A stretch of DNA of 64,000 nt from Medicago truncatula (Eukaryota; Streptophyta; Magnoliopsida; Fabales; Fabaceae), in the NCBI RefSeq assembly GCF_003473485.1, contig NC_053045.1, forward strand, positions 22,294,494-22,358,493, read 5' to 3'. Below are positions 1 through 10,197 of the stretch, one piece after another. Position numbers and translations under genes: made by a program. The notes under the pieces are model-generated. The model saw only the letters and a program-made list of their open reading frames with translations, did not search any database and was not told where the DNA came from. How positions within the stretch are numbered: position 1 is the first letter of the stretch; every line of letters begins with the position of its first letter.

Positions 1-477
1 TTCTTGAAAAAAAAATCAAGAATAATCATCGTCATTTTAGTATTGGTATGAATCTTTTAAATCATGCACAAAGTGTTATTATTTTTTATATTGGTCCACT
101 TAAATCATGCAAAATAGATATTTTCATATATATATTTTTGGAATCAACTAAAAAAGATGACATCATATAACAATTTGATTTACTTCAATATATACAGTGA
201 TTTGATTGAATTCATACGTAAAAAAAGTTTTTCATCATCAATGGGTGTATACAAAATTTAACCTTTAATTTAAAATAAAGTTAAAATTTAAATTCAACGT
301 AAATACAAGTCATCTCGTGAAAAATATGTTTGAATTTTGGAAGTTATCTTGAGATCTTTAAACGCACAAAAAATGTCGTTCAAAACTTATTTCTATAGCA
401 ATTTGCGCATTTGTGGGGTCAAAAGAGCAACTTACTTATTGGTTTCCAAAATCTAACCATATAGGTTTAGCCCAATC
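1..477. other. AT-rich intergenic DNA
   Basis: I see no coding exon, RNA gene or recognisable repeat end here. It is A/T-rich sequence leading up to the promoter of the first snoRNA-like locus. Confidence 0.5.
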
Positions 478-606
478 CAACTGGGTCGGGTAACCCATCA
501 ACAAAAGCCCGATCACAACGCTTCGCCGCCAGTGAAATGTTTTGAGGGTTTGGTTGCGCCTATATAATACACTGCTTTCTGTCTCTTTTTAACATACCTT
601 AGGGTT
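470..606 (+). promoter_or_regulatory. Promoter of noncoding locus copy 1
   Basis: A GAGGGTTTGG telo-box-like motif near 543 is followed by a TATATAAT box at 561-568 and a second telo-box-like TTAGGGTT at about 599. The order matches copy 2 at 26.52 kb, where the boxes are more canonical. Telo-boxes next to a TATA box are characteristic of plant ribosomal-protein and snoRNA genes. The transcription start is inferred to lie about 30 bp after the TATA box. Confidence 0.55.
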
Positions 607-810
607 CTGCGGCAGCAATTCAAATTGAGGATTTTTGTGTTGTGTTCATTTCAACAAGAAGTTTTTGTTTACATGTGTAATAACTTCTTGTTGCACATAA
701 ACTCAATTCAAACTTACTCTCAAACCATTCAAACTTACTCTCAAACCATTCTCTATCGGTACTTAGTTTTCATATTTCAATTTCTCTTTATTTCTTCCTC
801 GAATAAAACG

Positions 811-947
811 CACGTTGCAACCCCGGGCTTCGCTGAAATTTGAATGAAGTGAAAGCCCCATTGCACGTGCAAAATCGATGCCATTCGTGTTGCAGTTCAT
901 CTCGATAATTTCCACGATTGATCTGTGTCAAAGTAATGGTTACATCG
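811..947 (+). ncRNA. Box H/ACA snoRNA candidate, copy 1
   Basis: About 135 nt fold on paper into the two-hairpin H/ACA plan. In hairpin 1 a GGGCTTCGCT arm pairs with AGTGAAAGCCC above a TTGCA/TGCAA lower stem. A degenerate H-box region (AAAATCGA, 871-878) follows. In hairpin 2 the lower stem GCCATT/AATGGT and upper stem GCAG/CTGT enclose a pocket, and an ACA trinucleotide at 942-944 is followed by three bases. The distance from the pocket to ACA is about 15 nt, the canonical spacing for pseudouridylation guides. The same stretch at 26846-26980 is nearly identical while the DNA around it has drifted, which argues for a selected RNA. A one-base length difference between copies breaks every reading frame through it, so it is not coding. 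The weak point is the H box, which does not fit ANANNA exactly. I have not identified the rRNA or snRNA target. Confidence 0.6.
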
Positions 948-1453
948 GTTAATCATCATTTTTAATTTATTTATGTTATTTCAGTGATGAATTTGCCTCG
1001 TTAAACTCTTCAGCTTGTTTTCGAACACAGTGTTCTATGGATTTTGAGCTAGTCCTAGAGGCACAAATCAAATAGCTATTGTTTTCGTTATTTGAGGTTT
1101 TGGATTTGTTTCTTTTGCTTCTCAAAACAACGCTTATACTACTCTATTATCAATCAAATATTAAAAATACTGAAATATGGTTGAATTTCCTTAAATGAGT
1201 CAGACCTTGATTTTTAATGAATTATTTTTATTGTTTTTGAATTTTTTTATATGGTTTTTGTTTAATTATTTTATTTGGCTGTGAAGATGAATAATCAGCT
1301 TAATGCCAGTTCTGCTTCTGAAAAATCGTGATTGTTAGAGCTGTTCAAAATGTTCTGAGCCTCTTTCAATTTTGAATTTAATTATTATTTTTGTATTAGG
1401 TCTCATTCTAATTAGAATCACTCAATTTTAATGAAGTTGATTATTAAAATTGG

Positions 1454-1573
1454 TTGCTTATGATGATATAATCCAATTTTTTTGAGGTGTTGTGGAGCCA
1501 AGCCCCTGTTTACAGGGAGAACCTACTTGGTGAAGCTTCATTCATATGACTTCATTGGATTTCACTGAGGCAA
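1454..1573 (+). ncRNA. Box C/D snoRNA-like module, copy 1
   Basis: A C-box ATGATGA at 1460-1466 and a D-box CTGA at 1565-1568 are flanked by a short terminal stem (TTGC at 1454-1457 with GCAA at 1570-1573). Between them lie two clear hairpins: CCCTGTTTACAGGG, closed outside by CCAAG/CTTGG, and GAAGCTTCATTCATATGACTTC. The interior is almost identical in copy 2 (27172-27285), but that copy lacks the D box. At about 107 nt between boxes it is long for a plant C/D RNA, so another structured RNA is possible. Being in the same transcription unit as the H/ACA module suggests a host transcript with several small RNAs. Confidence 0.35.
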
Positions 1574-2663
1574 ACATGATGCATTTCGATTCCATGGTTT
1601 TTAACTTGTACATTATTGTTAAGACAAACTCAGTTATTCTTACTTTGTTTGTGTCATTTAGTTGTTGTCGATTGTCTTCTTGAGTATTAGCCATCCTGAA
1701 AATTTGAAACACATTGAAACCCATTAATTAAAAAACTGAACTGAACCGAAATTTTGAAATGGTTCGGGAAAACCGAACCGTTTCAGTTATGGAGCTATAA
1801 CCGAATTGAACCAAAGTTATGGTTTGGTTATCCGTTTCCTTGCCTATGAACCGAACCAAACCAAAACCAATATTTTGAACCGACCGAACCGAACCAAAAC
1901 CAATATTTTGAATCGAAATGCAAAATATTTTTTTATTTACTTTTTTTTATTAATATTATTATTACACAAACAAAGTAAAATAATAAGTTTAATGCAAAAT
2001 ATATTAAGAAATAAAAATTACAGTATGAAAATTATTAGATATGAAATAATAATAATATAGATTAAATTAATGTAATATATAAGATTAAACATGGTAAAAA
2101 AATATGTATTAATATTTACTTTCGCGATTCGGTTTAGTTTGCTTCGGATTTGAAAAAAATGATCCGATGCCCAAGTCAAAAAAATCAACATAAGAGCACA
2201 TAAATCACAAGAGCACATCAAATGCAATAGAAGTATATCCTTTGTACAGTTGAAATCAACATAATAGCACGTAAATCAAAAGAGTTTAATCTTTGGGTAA
2301 CAATAAAATCAACTTCAGTTTGAAGTATAAAGAAGAGGCACAATAATTTCTTAGTTACTCACAATACATCATACTTGCATAAGTTAATAGCGTCAACATC
2401 CCTTCCAAAGAAAACTATTACAATGGCAAAACAAAATCAAGCTAACTGTTTATAAAGACACTATAATGGTTTTCAATTTATATCATCTAAGTGGACTGAT
2501 TCTTGAGATGTTATCTCTACAAAAAAAAAAAGATATATATTAACCAATGTTGAAAATAAGAATCAAAATGCACAAGAGTAATAATATAGATACGAGTAAA
2601 TTTACCTTTCTCCAATCTATGGATCTCATCAAGGTCCTCTTCAGAAAACAAGTGGATGGCCTT

Positions 2664-4633
2664 TCATTTCAACCAGTCTTGCGTGCAAACAAGCGCTTCC
2701 ACCATTTTGGGTGTTAGACAAGTTTGATAATCACTAACAACCCTTCCACCAGTGCTGAATGCCGACTCTGAAGCTACTGTAGATGCAGGAATAGCTAACA
2801 CCTCTCGAGCTATGCTTGCCAAAATAGGATATCTAGTTAAGTTGGCTTTCCACCAACCTAAGATGTCAAAATCAATTTCTTTCTTGTAAGGCACCCAAGC
2901 TTCTTTTAGATATTCTTCAATTTCATCTTTAGAATCAGAAACATGCCCGGTTTCTTGACTGTAGTGGCACCAAATATCATCGTCATCCTTCTCATGCCTG
3001 GTTTCGAGTAGACTAGATTGAGAGTAATCTGTACCACCATATTGAACATAAATTTTTCTAAAATCTGACATCAATTTGTACTTTAGGTGTTTAGCTTTTC
3101 CGGTGCTTGCATATAGAAGGTCAATATAAAATACAGCAAAATGCAGTTTCGCCCGTGGATCAAGAACAAAAGCAATCAATAGCAAGATATTTAAGGTGTC
3201 TGGATCTCCCCCATACTTGTTGAACTTAATTTTCATTTTGTTCGTTGTCTCCATGATGTACTTATTTGCACTACTCATATGTATGTTGATCCCTTTCCCA
3301 ATGGCGAACACCTCTGCCATATATACGAAGCACTTGTCACATATAAAGAACCAGACAAACGAATTGTGGATTTATAAAACAACTCAAGCAATGGAAGCAC
3401 ATATTCAACATAGTCCCAATCTCCATCTGTTATTCCATGCGTTGTTTTCTCTTCCATTTCTCGACGAAATGTGACCTCTCGTACGCTTAACTTGTGAAAG
3501 GCCTTTCTATACTTCAAGGCAACCATCAACATTGAATACATTGAGTTCCAACAAGTGTCAACATCAAGTACAACAACACCTTTGTATGAAATTTTCTCAT
3601 CAGAAGCACATATCATGAACTTTTCCAATCTAGATGGCGAGGATTTGACCCATTTAACGGCATGACGAATCTTTGAAATAGACCCTTGTTTATCCTCCTT
3701 CAAGCCAGATTTTACAATAAGGTTTAATACATGCGTGCAACACCGCATGTGAACATAATCCCCATTTAGGACGTGATTGTCCCAAGAACTCATCATGTTA
3801 TGCAGATATCGAATCATAACATCATTTGTCTTGGCATTACCCACCGTTACCGTTAATATCTTACCATACAACCCTCAATCCCTCAAATAAGTGTCAACAT
3901 ATTTACCCAACATGTCTCCCGTGTGACATGTGATTTGGCAAAAGTTGATGATTTTCTTGTGCAGCTTCAATTCACGATCAGCAAAATGAACGGTCAAACT
4001 CATGTAATTTAAGTTTTGATTTGATGTCCATGTATCAGTTGTCAAACAAACTCTACCACAATTCTTTAAGACTTTTTTCAATTTTCCCAACTCCTCATTG
4101 TAGAGCGCCCAGATGTCACGCCTCAATGTATATCGTGAGGGGATGTCGAATCGAGGCTGCAAGATAATCAACAACTTTCTAAATTCTTCATTTTCCACAA
4201 ATCGGAATGGGAGCTCGGCACACACAAAAGTTCTCACTAATTGCGCTCTGCATGCCTCTTGATCAAGTTTGGAATAGCTTGGAGAAGAAACAACTTGACC
4301 CTTTTTAACGATTTTTCTCCTTTTCCTTGATTGGGTCCCTTGGGTGTCACCAGAGTTATACTTAGCGCATCTTCCTAGATGATTCCTTTTACCACTTGTC
4401 CCGCTAATCACAATGAGCTGAGGGCAGTTTTTGCATTTAGCCTTTTTCTTTCCATTTTCCCCTATGCCATGTACCTCTTTGAAATGTTCCCACACACTAG
4501 ACCACTTGTTACTAGTGTTACCAGTAGATTGAACATCATGTTCAACATTAGATTCAAGTTCATTTGATAGTTCATTCGACGCATTGAGGTTTGTATCTTG
4601 TGGCACTGTGAAGTCTAAGATATTATCTGACAT
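2664..4633 (-). pseudogene. hAT transposase, BED-finger RICESLEEPER-like, decayed
   Basis: Read on the - strand from the ATG at 4633 (MSDNILDF). A BED zinc finger comes first (KWSSVWEHFKEVHG, then CKNC and HLGRC zinc ligands). Next is the catalytic core with TTDTWTS (first Asp), the DUF4413-like linker (LFYKSTIRLSG), and the C-terminal hAT dimerisation domain (WWKANLTRYPILASIARE, then ASTVASESAFSTGGRV with the catalytic Glu). It acts by cut-and-paste excision and insertion. It is broken: an in-frame TGA near 3872-3874 stands where the family has a Trp codon (REWG), and the frame shifts by one base near 3320 between SASYIW and AEVFAIGKG. The family's second Asp (VDNAS) reads VGNAK here, so the active site is also lost. 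The MTNIKST extension upstream of 4633 is probably not coding. Confidence 0.8.
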
Positions 4634-6184
4634 CTGTGTAATAAGAAAATCAATAGTTAGAACTAAAATAAGCAAAAATACGCAGATCAGAATGTGACAG
4701 AAATAAGCAAAAATCATAGCCATTTTCTGATACAAATAGTACATTATTTTATGGGCATAGAAATTTAAAGCATAATTCATTATGGGCATACAAACAGTAC
4801 TCTTAATGTTAGTCATTATGCTGATTTAAAGTGACACAATGATATTATTTTATTGAACTTATATCTGAAAATGTCTTACATGGGCATTGAAATGAATCTC
4901 ATAAGGATATTAAATTGCAAATGGTAGTGCATAATAACACCTATCTCATCTAAAAATAACACCTAAACCAACCAAACACACACAACTAACACTTTCATCT
5001 TCCAAACAAATAACAAAACATGCATCTCTCAATTTTCTTCCTTTTATTTTTCCACACAAACCTTCAACCTTCATTTTCCCAACAACAACAAAAACTAACA
5101 TCTTTCAACATCTCACACTCACCATGGTTTCCCTCACAAAACAGAACACTAGCTATAATACATTCATAATCTTACTCCATTCGTCTCACATTAGGTGTCA
5201 ACTTTTTTAACTTAATTGCATTTCAATCACATATGACTAGAGAAAGTAGATTAATGGAAAGTGGGAGAGATTATATTTATTTTGGAGTAACGTAGGAATA
5301 GTGTTCTTTGTTGCTTGGATTTGCATTTGTGGTTAGAAAAATTCACAACAAAAACACCATAACTTAATTAGCTCATATTTTCACACAACCAGTACCTAGA
5401 CAAACATCCATTTCCTTTAAATTCCAAGTTATAAATCCACAAAACTGGAAGCTTCAGATACATGATCTTCAATGCCTCACAAAGAGACCAACCATTTTAT
5501 AATTAAGTGTTATTCACCGTTTACTGCAACATAGCCTCAACAAACCATTTCCAATCCATCAGTGATATTTGTGCAAACCTACACTACTCCTAAAATATGT
5601 AACGCCCTCTTTATTTATTTGATTATTTTTATAGAGTTTAGAATATATTTATATGATTTATGTGATTTAAATGATTATCTGATGTGATGTGGCTTATTTT
5701 ATTATTTAATAGAATAAGATTTGAAAATAAAATAAATATTGAGATGAGGGGCTGTTTTGTGAATTTCAAGAGTTTTGGGGGAAAAAGATGATATAAGATA
5801 AAATAGATGGGAAGAGATAAATAGGAGAAAATAGGTTAGAATTGTTTTCACATACAATCAAGTTTTTGGAGAAAATGGAGAACAAGAGAAGAGGAGAACC
5901 ATGATAGGCTGCCCGATCGATTTTCTAAGGTAAGGGTGAGACTAACATGCAGTAATCTTAAGTCTATGGTTCTGAAAATTGTATTTAACATGTTATAGGA
6001 TTAGTTTTTGAGGATTTGAGAATTAGGGTTAAGAGTGATAATTGATGATTAATTGATGAAAAACTGTTGAATTGATGTAGAAAATGTGTACAGACCTTAG
6101 ATAATCCATAGGATGATTATAGGAATCAATTTTAAGGTTAGAACCATGTGATTAGGTGATTTTTTGTGAAAATATGCAATTCTG

Positions 6185-6612
6185 CCCGAGCTGAAATTCA
6201 TCGCTCGCCCTTGCGAGCAGCATGCCTCGCCTCGCGAGTGATGAAGTTCATCGCTCGCTTCACGAGCATTCATCCTTCGCCTCGCGAGTAACCCAGAAGT
6301 TACTCGCCACAGCGAGCAAGTCACTTGCCATAGCGAGTTAACCAGTGAGTCAAACCTGAATTTGTGAATTAACTCCTTTAGTCGAACTTTAGATGATTTT
6401 GAGTGCCTCAATATGTATAAGAATGATTAGAAAAAATTTTAGATTGAAATTGAACATAGGGAAGTTAAAAATGGGATTTTTGGGTGAAAAATGTCAAGTT
6501 CCCGAGAGCATCCAGTTTCTAGCTTGCCAAGGCGAGTAGCTTATTCGCCAAGGCGATCAGCCATTTTATTGAACTCGTCATAGCGAGTAGAGTCCCTCGC
6601 CTCGCGAGCTCC
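6185..6612. repeat. Cluster of short CTCGC...GCGAG inverted repeats
   Basis: Within solo LTR A there are about ten 12-16 bp inverted motifs of the form (G/A/C)CTCGCnnnnGCGAG(T/C), such as CCTCGCCTCGCGAG and ACTCGCCACAGCGAG. They fall in two groups (about 6188-6335 and 6520-6612). A related pair is seen near 21990 in another LTR-like fragment. Each could form a small hairpin. Their role is unknown. Confidence 0.6.
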
Positions 6613-6967
6613 TGAGAGACAGACTACCTTGTTAGGGTTCATGCGATCTTTGTCGCACGAGTTGTGGTGAGTTGATCCTTGGGGTAGGAAATGAACTTGT
6701 GTATGTTACTGTTGTTGCTCTAAGAGCCTGAAATAAGATGATTTGATGTTGTTAGTAATGTGATATAGTTGTATATGCATTATGTGAATTATATATGATG
6801 TTTAAGTTGATGTTGATTATTATTAGATTGTTATATCTTGAGATGTTGTGTGCTGCCATGTTGCTGTTGACTATTGATTAAGCTGCATATGTTGGTCTAA
6901 GATGTAAGATGTTGATCCAAACTATTGGAGTCATATAAGATGTTCATGTTGTCTAAGGTATAAGATG

Positions 6968-7130
6968 TTGAGTCCATGCATACTCATTTAAGTTGAGGGT
7001 TTGATGCCCTGTGAGCGTTTGCTCTACACGTTGAGGGCTTGATGCCCTGTGAGCTTTTGCTCTTTATGTTGAGGGCTTGATGCCCTGTGAGTATATTTAT
7101 GCTCTTACATTGAGGGTTTGATGCCCTGGA
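6968..7130 (+). repeat. Tandem TTGAGGG..GATGCCCTG repeats in LTR A
   Basis: Four units of about 40-50 bp, each containing GAGGGCTTGATGCCCTG, where GGGC pairs with GCCC. The same motif forms a longer array in solo LTR D and, inverted, in LTR B. Confidence 0.7.
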
Positions 7131-8617
7131 TTGGTACCACATGCGTGATTAAGAAGATAGAGTTGCATAGTCAAGTCGAAGTTGCATTGTCGAGTCAAGT
7201 TGTTAAGTTGATAAATTGTTATCCAAGAGTTGTTATGTTGTGATGTTTTTAATGAAGTGTTTAATGAAGAATTATTATTATGATGTGATGATGTTTATGT
7301 TGTTAAATATAATTAATGAATTATATGCTTAATATTATTGTTTGCGAAACTCACCCCTTCTGCTTGGAAATGTTGCCTCTATACGTGGGTAACTTGCAGG
7401 TAACCAACATTAGCTGCGGTCGTGAGTGGATTCTCTCACGTGTGTCTTAGGTGCTCTGATACGTAACGGGATGAGAACTTTGTTATTGCTTTTTCTATTC
7501 CTTATGTATTACTTTATGAAGTTTAATGACTATGTTGTTGAATTTGATTTTATGAGATATTTATGATGAGACCTTCGTGCCAAAGACTGTTTTAGATGTT
7601 GAATAAATTCCGCTGCGAAGAACTAAATTTTATGTTATTGGATTTGAAGGATAAATAATTATTTTATCCCGTTTATGATTTTATGAAAGAATGTGACATT
7701 CCGTTTATGTGAATACTCTGATTATTTATGTGAAATTTTTATGTTGGGAAAACGGGGTGTTACAAAATACGCCTCTCATCACTTATCATAAGCCTACAAT
7801 GTGACAATTTCTGTAATATAATTGAAAAGAAAACATTGAACCTGCACTTGACAACATAGAAAAGTGGCACCAAACTTGCTAAATTCAAATTAGACTAGCA
7901 ATAGCTGCAAAGAAGAAGTAGAAATCGAAGGAAATGAAAATGGTGAATTCAAAAACAAGCAGTGACATACTTAACCCAAAATCAATCATACTCAAAAACC
8001 AAAATCAATCATACCCAGAAACAAAAATTAAACAAAATCATACCTATAAACAGAAATCAAACAAAATCATACACAAAAACCAAAATCAATCATACCCATA
8101 AACAAAACAAAAAAAAAAATCATACCCATAGTAACCAAAATCAAAATTAAGCATACCCATAAACTAATAGTACCTTATGAATCTTCAGACGAAGATTCGC
8201 AGAAGAAGAAGAGGTGGAATCGTAGTGAAATCAGAGAAGAGGCAACATCGCACTAATTAGGCTTCAATTGAGATTGAAGAGGTGGAGAGTGAGCTTGGAT
8301 TGAGATTGAAGAGCTTCGATTTATGCACGTGGACCTTCAATTGAAGAGGTGAAGAGTGAAATTTGGTTCATGTGAGTTGTGACAAAGACCTGAGTCAAAA
8401 TGAATTTGTGTGTGATAAGATTAATTGAATTGTATGTTTCGGTTTGGTTCGGTACGTACGGTTAACTGAGTTTTGATAACGGTTCGGTTCAGTTAATGAA
8501 CTGTCTTCAAAATAGCGGTTCAGTTCAATATCCAATATAAAGGTTCGGTTAATTTTAATATGGATCGGTTCGGTTGACCGGTTCGGATTGGTTTTTGATT
8601 AATTTTGCCCACCCCTA

Positions 8618-8815
8618 CCCAGACGTAAGATCAGCCGTTTCAAATAAAGCTGAATTTTTTATTCTTTTTAATAAAATTGTGTTTGTTTATCAATTTTAAA
8701 ATAATATTTAATTGTTTTTTGAAACAATTCAAAATTGAGTAGGTAAATTGCATGTCAACATCTTCCATGATTCAAATTAATGACCCCATAACATTTAAAA
8801 TTCAAAACAACATAT
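8618..8815. other. Unassigned spacer
   Basis: AT-rich DNA between the hAT right end and an inverted-repeat hairpin. I see no gene or repeat end. Confidence 0.4.
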
Positions 8816-8818
8816 GCA

Positions 8819-9022
8819 CTGTTAGGCAACAACATCAACGAAAGTGGTACTGCAAAACCTTCAAAATGGAGTCAAAGAATAGGATTGTTGAAAAAATTAT
8901 TCTGATCGTGATGGATTCTTAAGTTTCAATTCTATTCTTTTTGGCATTTCACATAACTTTTATGGCTCCATTTTAAAGGTTTTTGAAGGTTTTGCAGTAC
9001 CGCTTTCGTTGATGTGCCTAAC
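8819..9022. repeat. Imperfect inverted repeat, possible hairpin RNA
   Basis: The left arm (8819-8890, GTTAGGCAACAACATCAACG...) matches the inverse of the right arm (8930-9022) over roughly 60-65 bp: both read ATCAACGAAAG, GGTACTGCAAAACCTTCAAA and AAATGGAG. The right arm carries small extra segments, and the loop is about 40-50 bp. It could be a MITE, a foldback relic, or a young microRNA-type hairpin. No target-site duplication was evident. Confidence 0.6.
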
Positions 9023-9033
9023 CTCAATGATTT

Positions 9034-9112
9034 CGTTGAAATGTGATCGTGATTGGGGTTTTGCCTCATATATAAGTTTATTGAGATTCCCCAATCACAT
9101 TTCCAACGACTA
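9034..9112. repeat. Second short inverted repeat
   Basis: CGTTGAAATGTGATCGTGATTGGGG (9034-9058) matches the inverse of the segment up to 9112 (CCCCAATCACATTTCCAACG), with a loop around TTTTGCCTCATATATAAG. It lies between the longer inverted repeat and a Helitron terminus and may be the remnant of the same composite structure. Confidence 0.55.
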
Positions 9113-9123
9113 ATATTCATATA

Positions 9124-9154
9124 CTAGATAGATGACCCGTGCGCCGCACGGGTC
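9124..9154 (-). mobile_element. Helitron 3' terminus (- strand)
   Basis: On the - strand the sequence ends with the hairpin ACCCGTGCGGCGCACGGGT (hairpin 9134-9154), six bases, then CTAG followed by a host T, the Helitron CTRR|T signature. Two more ends with the same hairpin and the same 6-base spacing occur on the + strand at 17249-17279 and 19448-19478. The body should extend to the right. I could not find its 5' TC end, which may have been lost to the elements inserted at 10.2-12.1 kb. Confidence 0.7.
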
Positions 9155-9828
9155 TGTTTAGCTGAAATATATTTGTCAATAGTGTAATGTTACAAATTCA
9201 TTTAAACGGTAGTGTTATTAAAAAGAAGACTCAAGTTGCTAATACTCGAAAACATATTTTTTAATAATCTACTCGACATAAATTTAATAATACGTCTTTC
9301 AAAAAAATAAATTTAATAATAATGCATGGTCAAAATATAGCAATGTCAATTTAATTAAAATGCAACGCCAAAAGAAGATGAAGTCTGATAATGACATAAG
9401 TGATATTTTTTTTAGATTACAAATTACCAAAAACTTCCTCACAAATTACTTGCAAAATAATTTTTAATTCATAAGTATTTAACCACGTGTGTTACTGCCA
9501 AAACAATTGTTTTTTTTCTTCTTATAATATAAGTTTTGTCAAAAACATTATTCAAGTTTTAAATTCGTTTTTTTCTTCTTATAATATAAGTTTTGTCAAA
9601 AACATTATTCAAGTAAATTAAATTCTCCTAAAGAAAAGTACAGTATAGACCGTATGCAATCTTTTTTTTTTTTTAGGAAGACCGTATGCAATCTTTTTTA
9701 TTTTTTGAAGGAGACCGTATGCAATCTTGGTATTTTATATAATAGTAATACTATAACTAAGCATACTTGCATCGAACAGTATAATTATTTTTATATCAAC
9801 ATTAAACTAACAACTTGCAAAAAAATTA

Positions 9829-9973
9829 TACACCCTCCAGTCATAAATATAAGCAAAAATTTATTTTTAAATTCATTCAATAAATGATGTATGTCGCATA
9901 TTTAATAGTCCACATACGTCATTTATTGAATTAACCTAAAAATTGAATTTTTTCTTATATTCGTGACCGAATG

Positions 9974-9979
<6 letters not shown>
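9829..9979. mobile_element. Stowaway-like MITE, degenerate
   Basis: About 150 bp with imperfect inverted ends (ACACCCTCCAGTCATAAATATAAGCAAAAA against the inverse of the right end, ACACACCATTCGGTCACGAATATAAGAAAAA). An inner inverted repeat also pairs TTCATTCAATAAATGATGTATG with CATACGTCATTTATTGAA. It resembles the Stowaway at 31805-31935, which reads GTCACATTTATAAGCAAAAA. Confidence 0.5.

Positions 9980-10020
<41 letters not shown>
9976..10020. repeat. (TA)n microsatellite
   Basis: An uninterrupted run of about 22 TA units. The Tyr/Ile-rich reading frame over it is an artefact. Confidence 0.95.
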
Positions 10021-10024
<4 letters not shown>

Positions 10025-10197
10025 TAACAGCTGACAAAATGAGAGACAAATTTTTAGGGTTTAGTTGCAGTATCAACCACGTGTGTTACTGCCAACAAAA
10101 CAATGGTTTTTTTTTTCCTTCTAACATAAGTTTTGTCAAAAACATTATTCAAGTAATTAAATTCTCCTAAACAAAATACAGTATATAATAATTATTT

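Larger units (their letters stand above)
5598..7764 (+). repeat. Solo LTR A, Ty3/gypsy-type fossil
   Basis: A 2,167-bp LTR begins TGTAACGCCCTC and ends GGGGTGTTACA, flanked by a perfect 5-bp duplication AAATA (5593-5597 and 7765-7769). TGTAAC ends are typical of plant Tekay/Del-like chromovirus LTRs; the family call is an inference. No internal domains accompany it, so it is a solo LTR left by recombination, and it inserted into the hAT element. Three relatives lie at 22.07, 56.54 and 58.86 kb. The exact duplication suggests it is younger than its host element. Confidence 0.8.
1722..8617 (-). mobile_element. hAT DNA transposon, decayed, with nested LTR
   Basis: Both ends carry many GGTTCGG/CCGAACC subterminal repeats (about 1740-1910 and 8440-8580), and the terminal sequences are inverted copies of each other: left ATTAATTAAAAAACTGAACTG, right inverse AATTAATCAAAAACC. 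The right terminus reads TAGGGGTGGGCA from the outside, a typical plant hAT end. The first dozen bases are missing or eroded at the left, so no 8-bp target duplication can be seen. Inside is a hAT transposase on the - strand and a later-inserted solo LTR (5598-7764). Without the LTR the element is about 4.7 kb. The stretch 7960-8160 is an A-rich tandem array of AAAATCAATCATACCC-like units. The element is old and non-functional in cis. Confidence 0.75.
9483..10187. repeat. Diverged direct repeats around CCACGTGTGTTACTGCC
   Basis: The block 9483-9645 (AACCACGTGTGTTACTGCC ... TTGTCAAAAACATTATTCAAG ... TCTCCTAAA) recurs at 10076-10187, and part of it is tandemly repeated within the first copy. 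The short unit GACCGTATGCAATCTT repeats three times at 9649-9726. Between the copies lie a MITE-like element and a TA microsatellite. Confidence 0.7.

Noticed and set aside
583-610. Telomere-like repeats or telomerase RNA template
   Set aside because: The TAGGGTT words are isolated telo-boxes near TATA boxes, and there is no upstream sequence element of the Pol III snRNA type, so a promoter reading fits better.
1806-2060. Open frame in the hAT left arm
   Set aside because: It consists of the GGTTCGG/CCGAACC subterminal repeats followed by AT-rich sequence; no family similarity.
9976-10170. Open frame starting MYIYIYIYIY
   Set aside because: It is a translation of the TA microsatellite.
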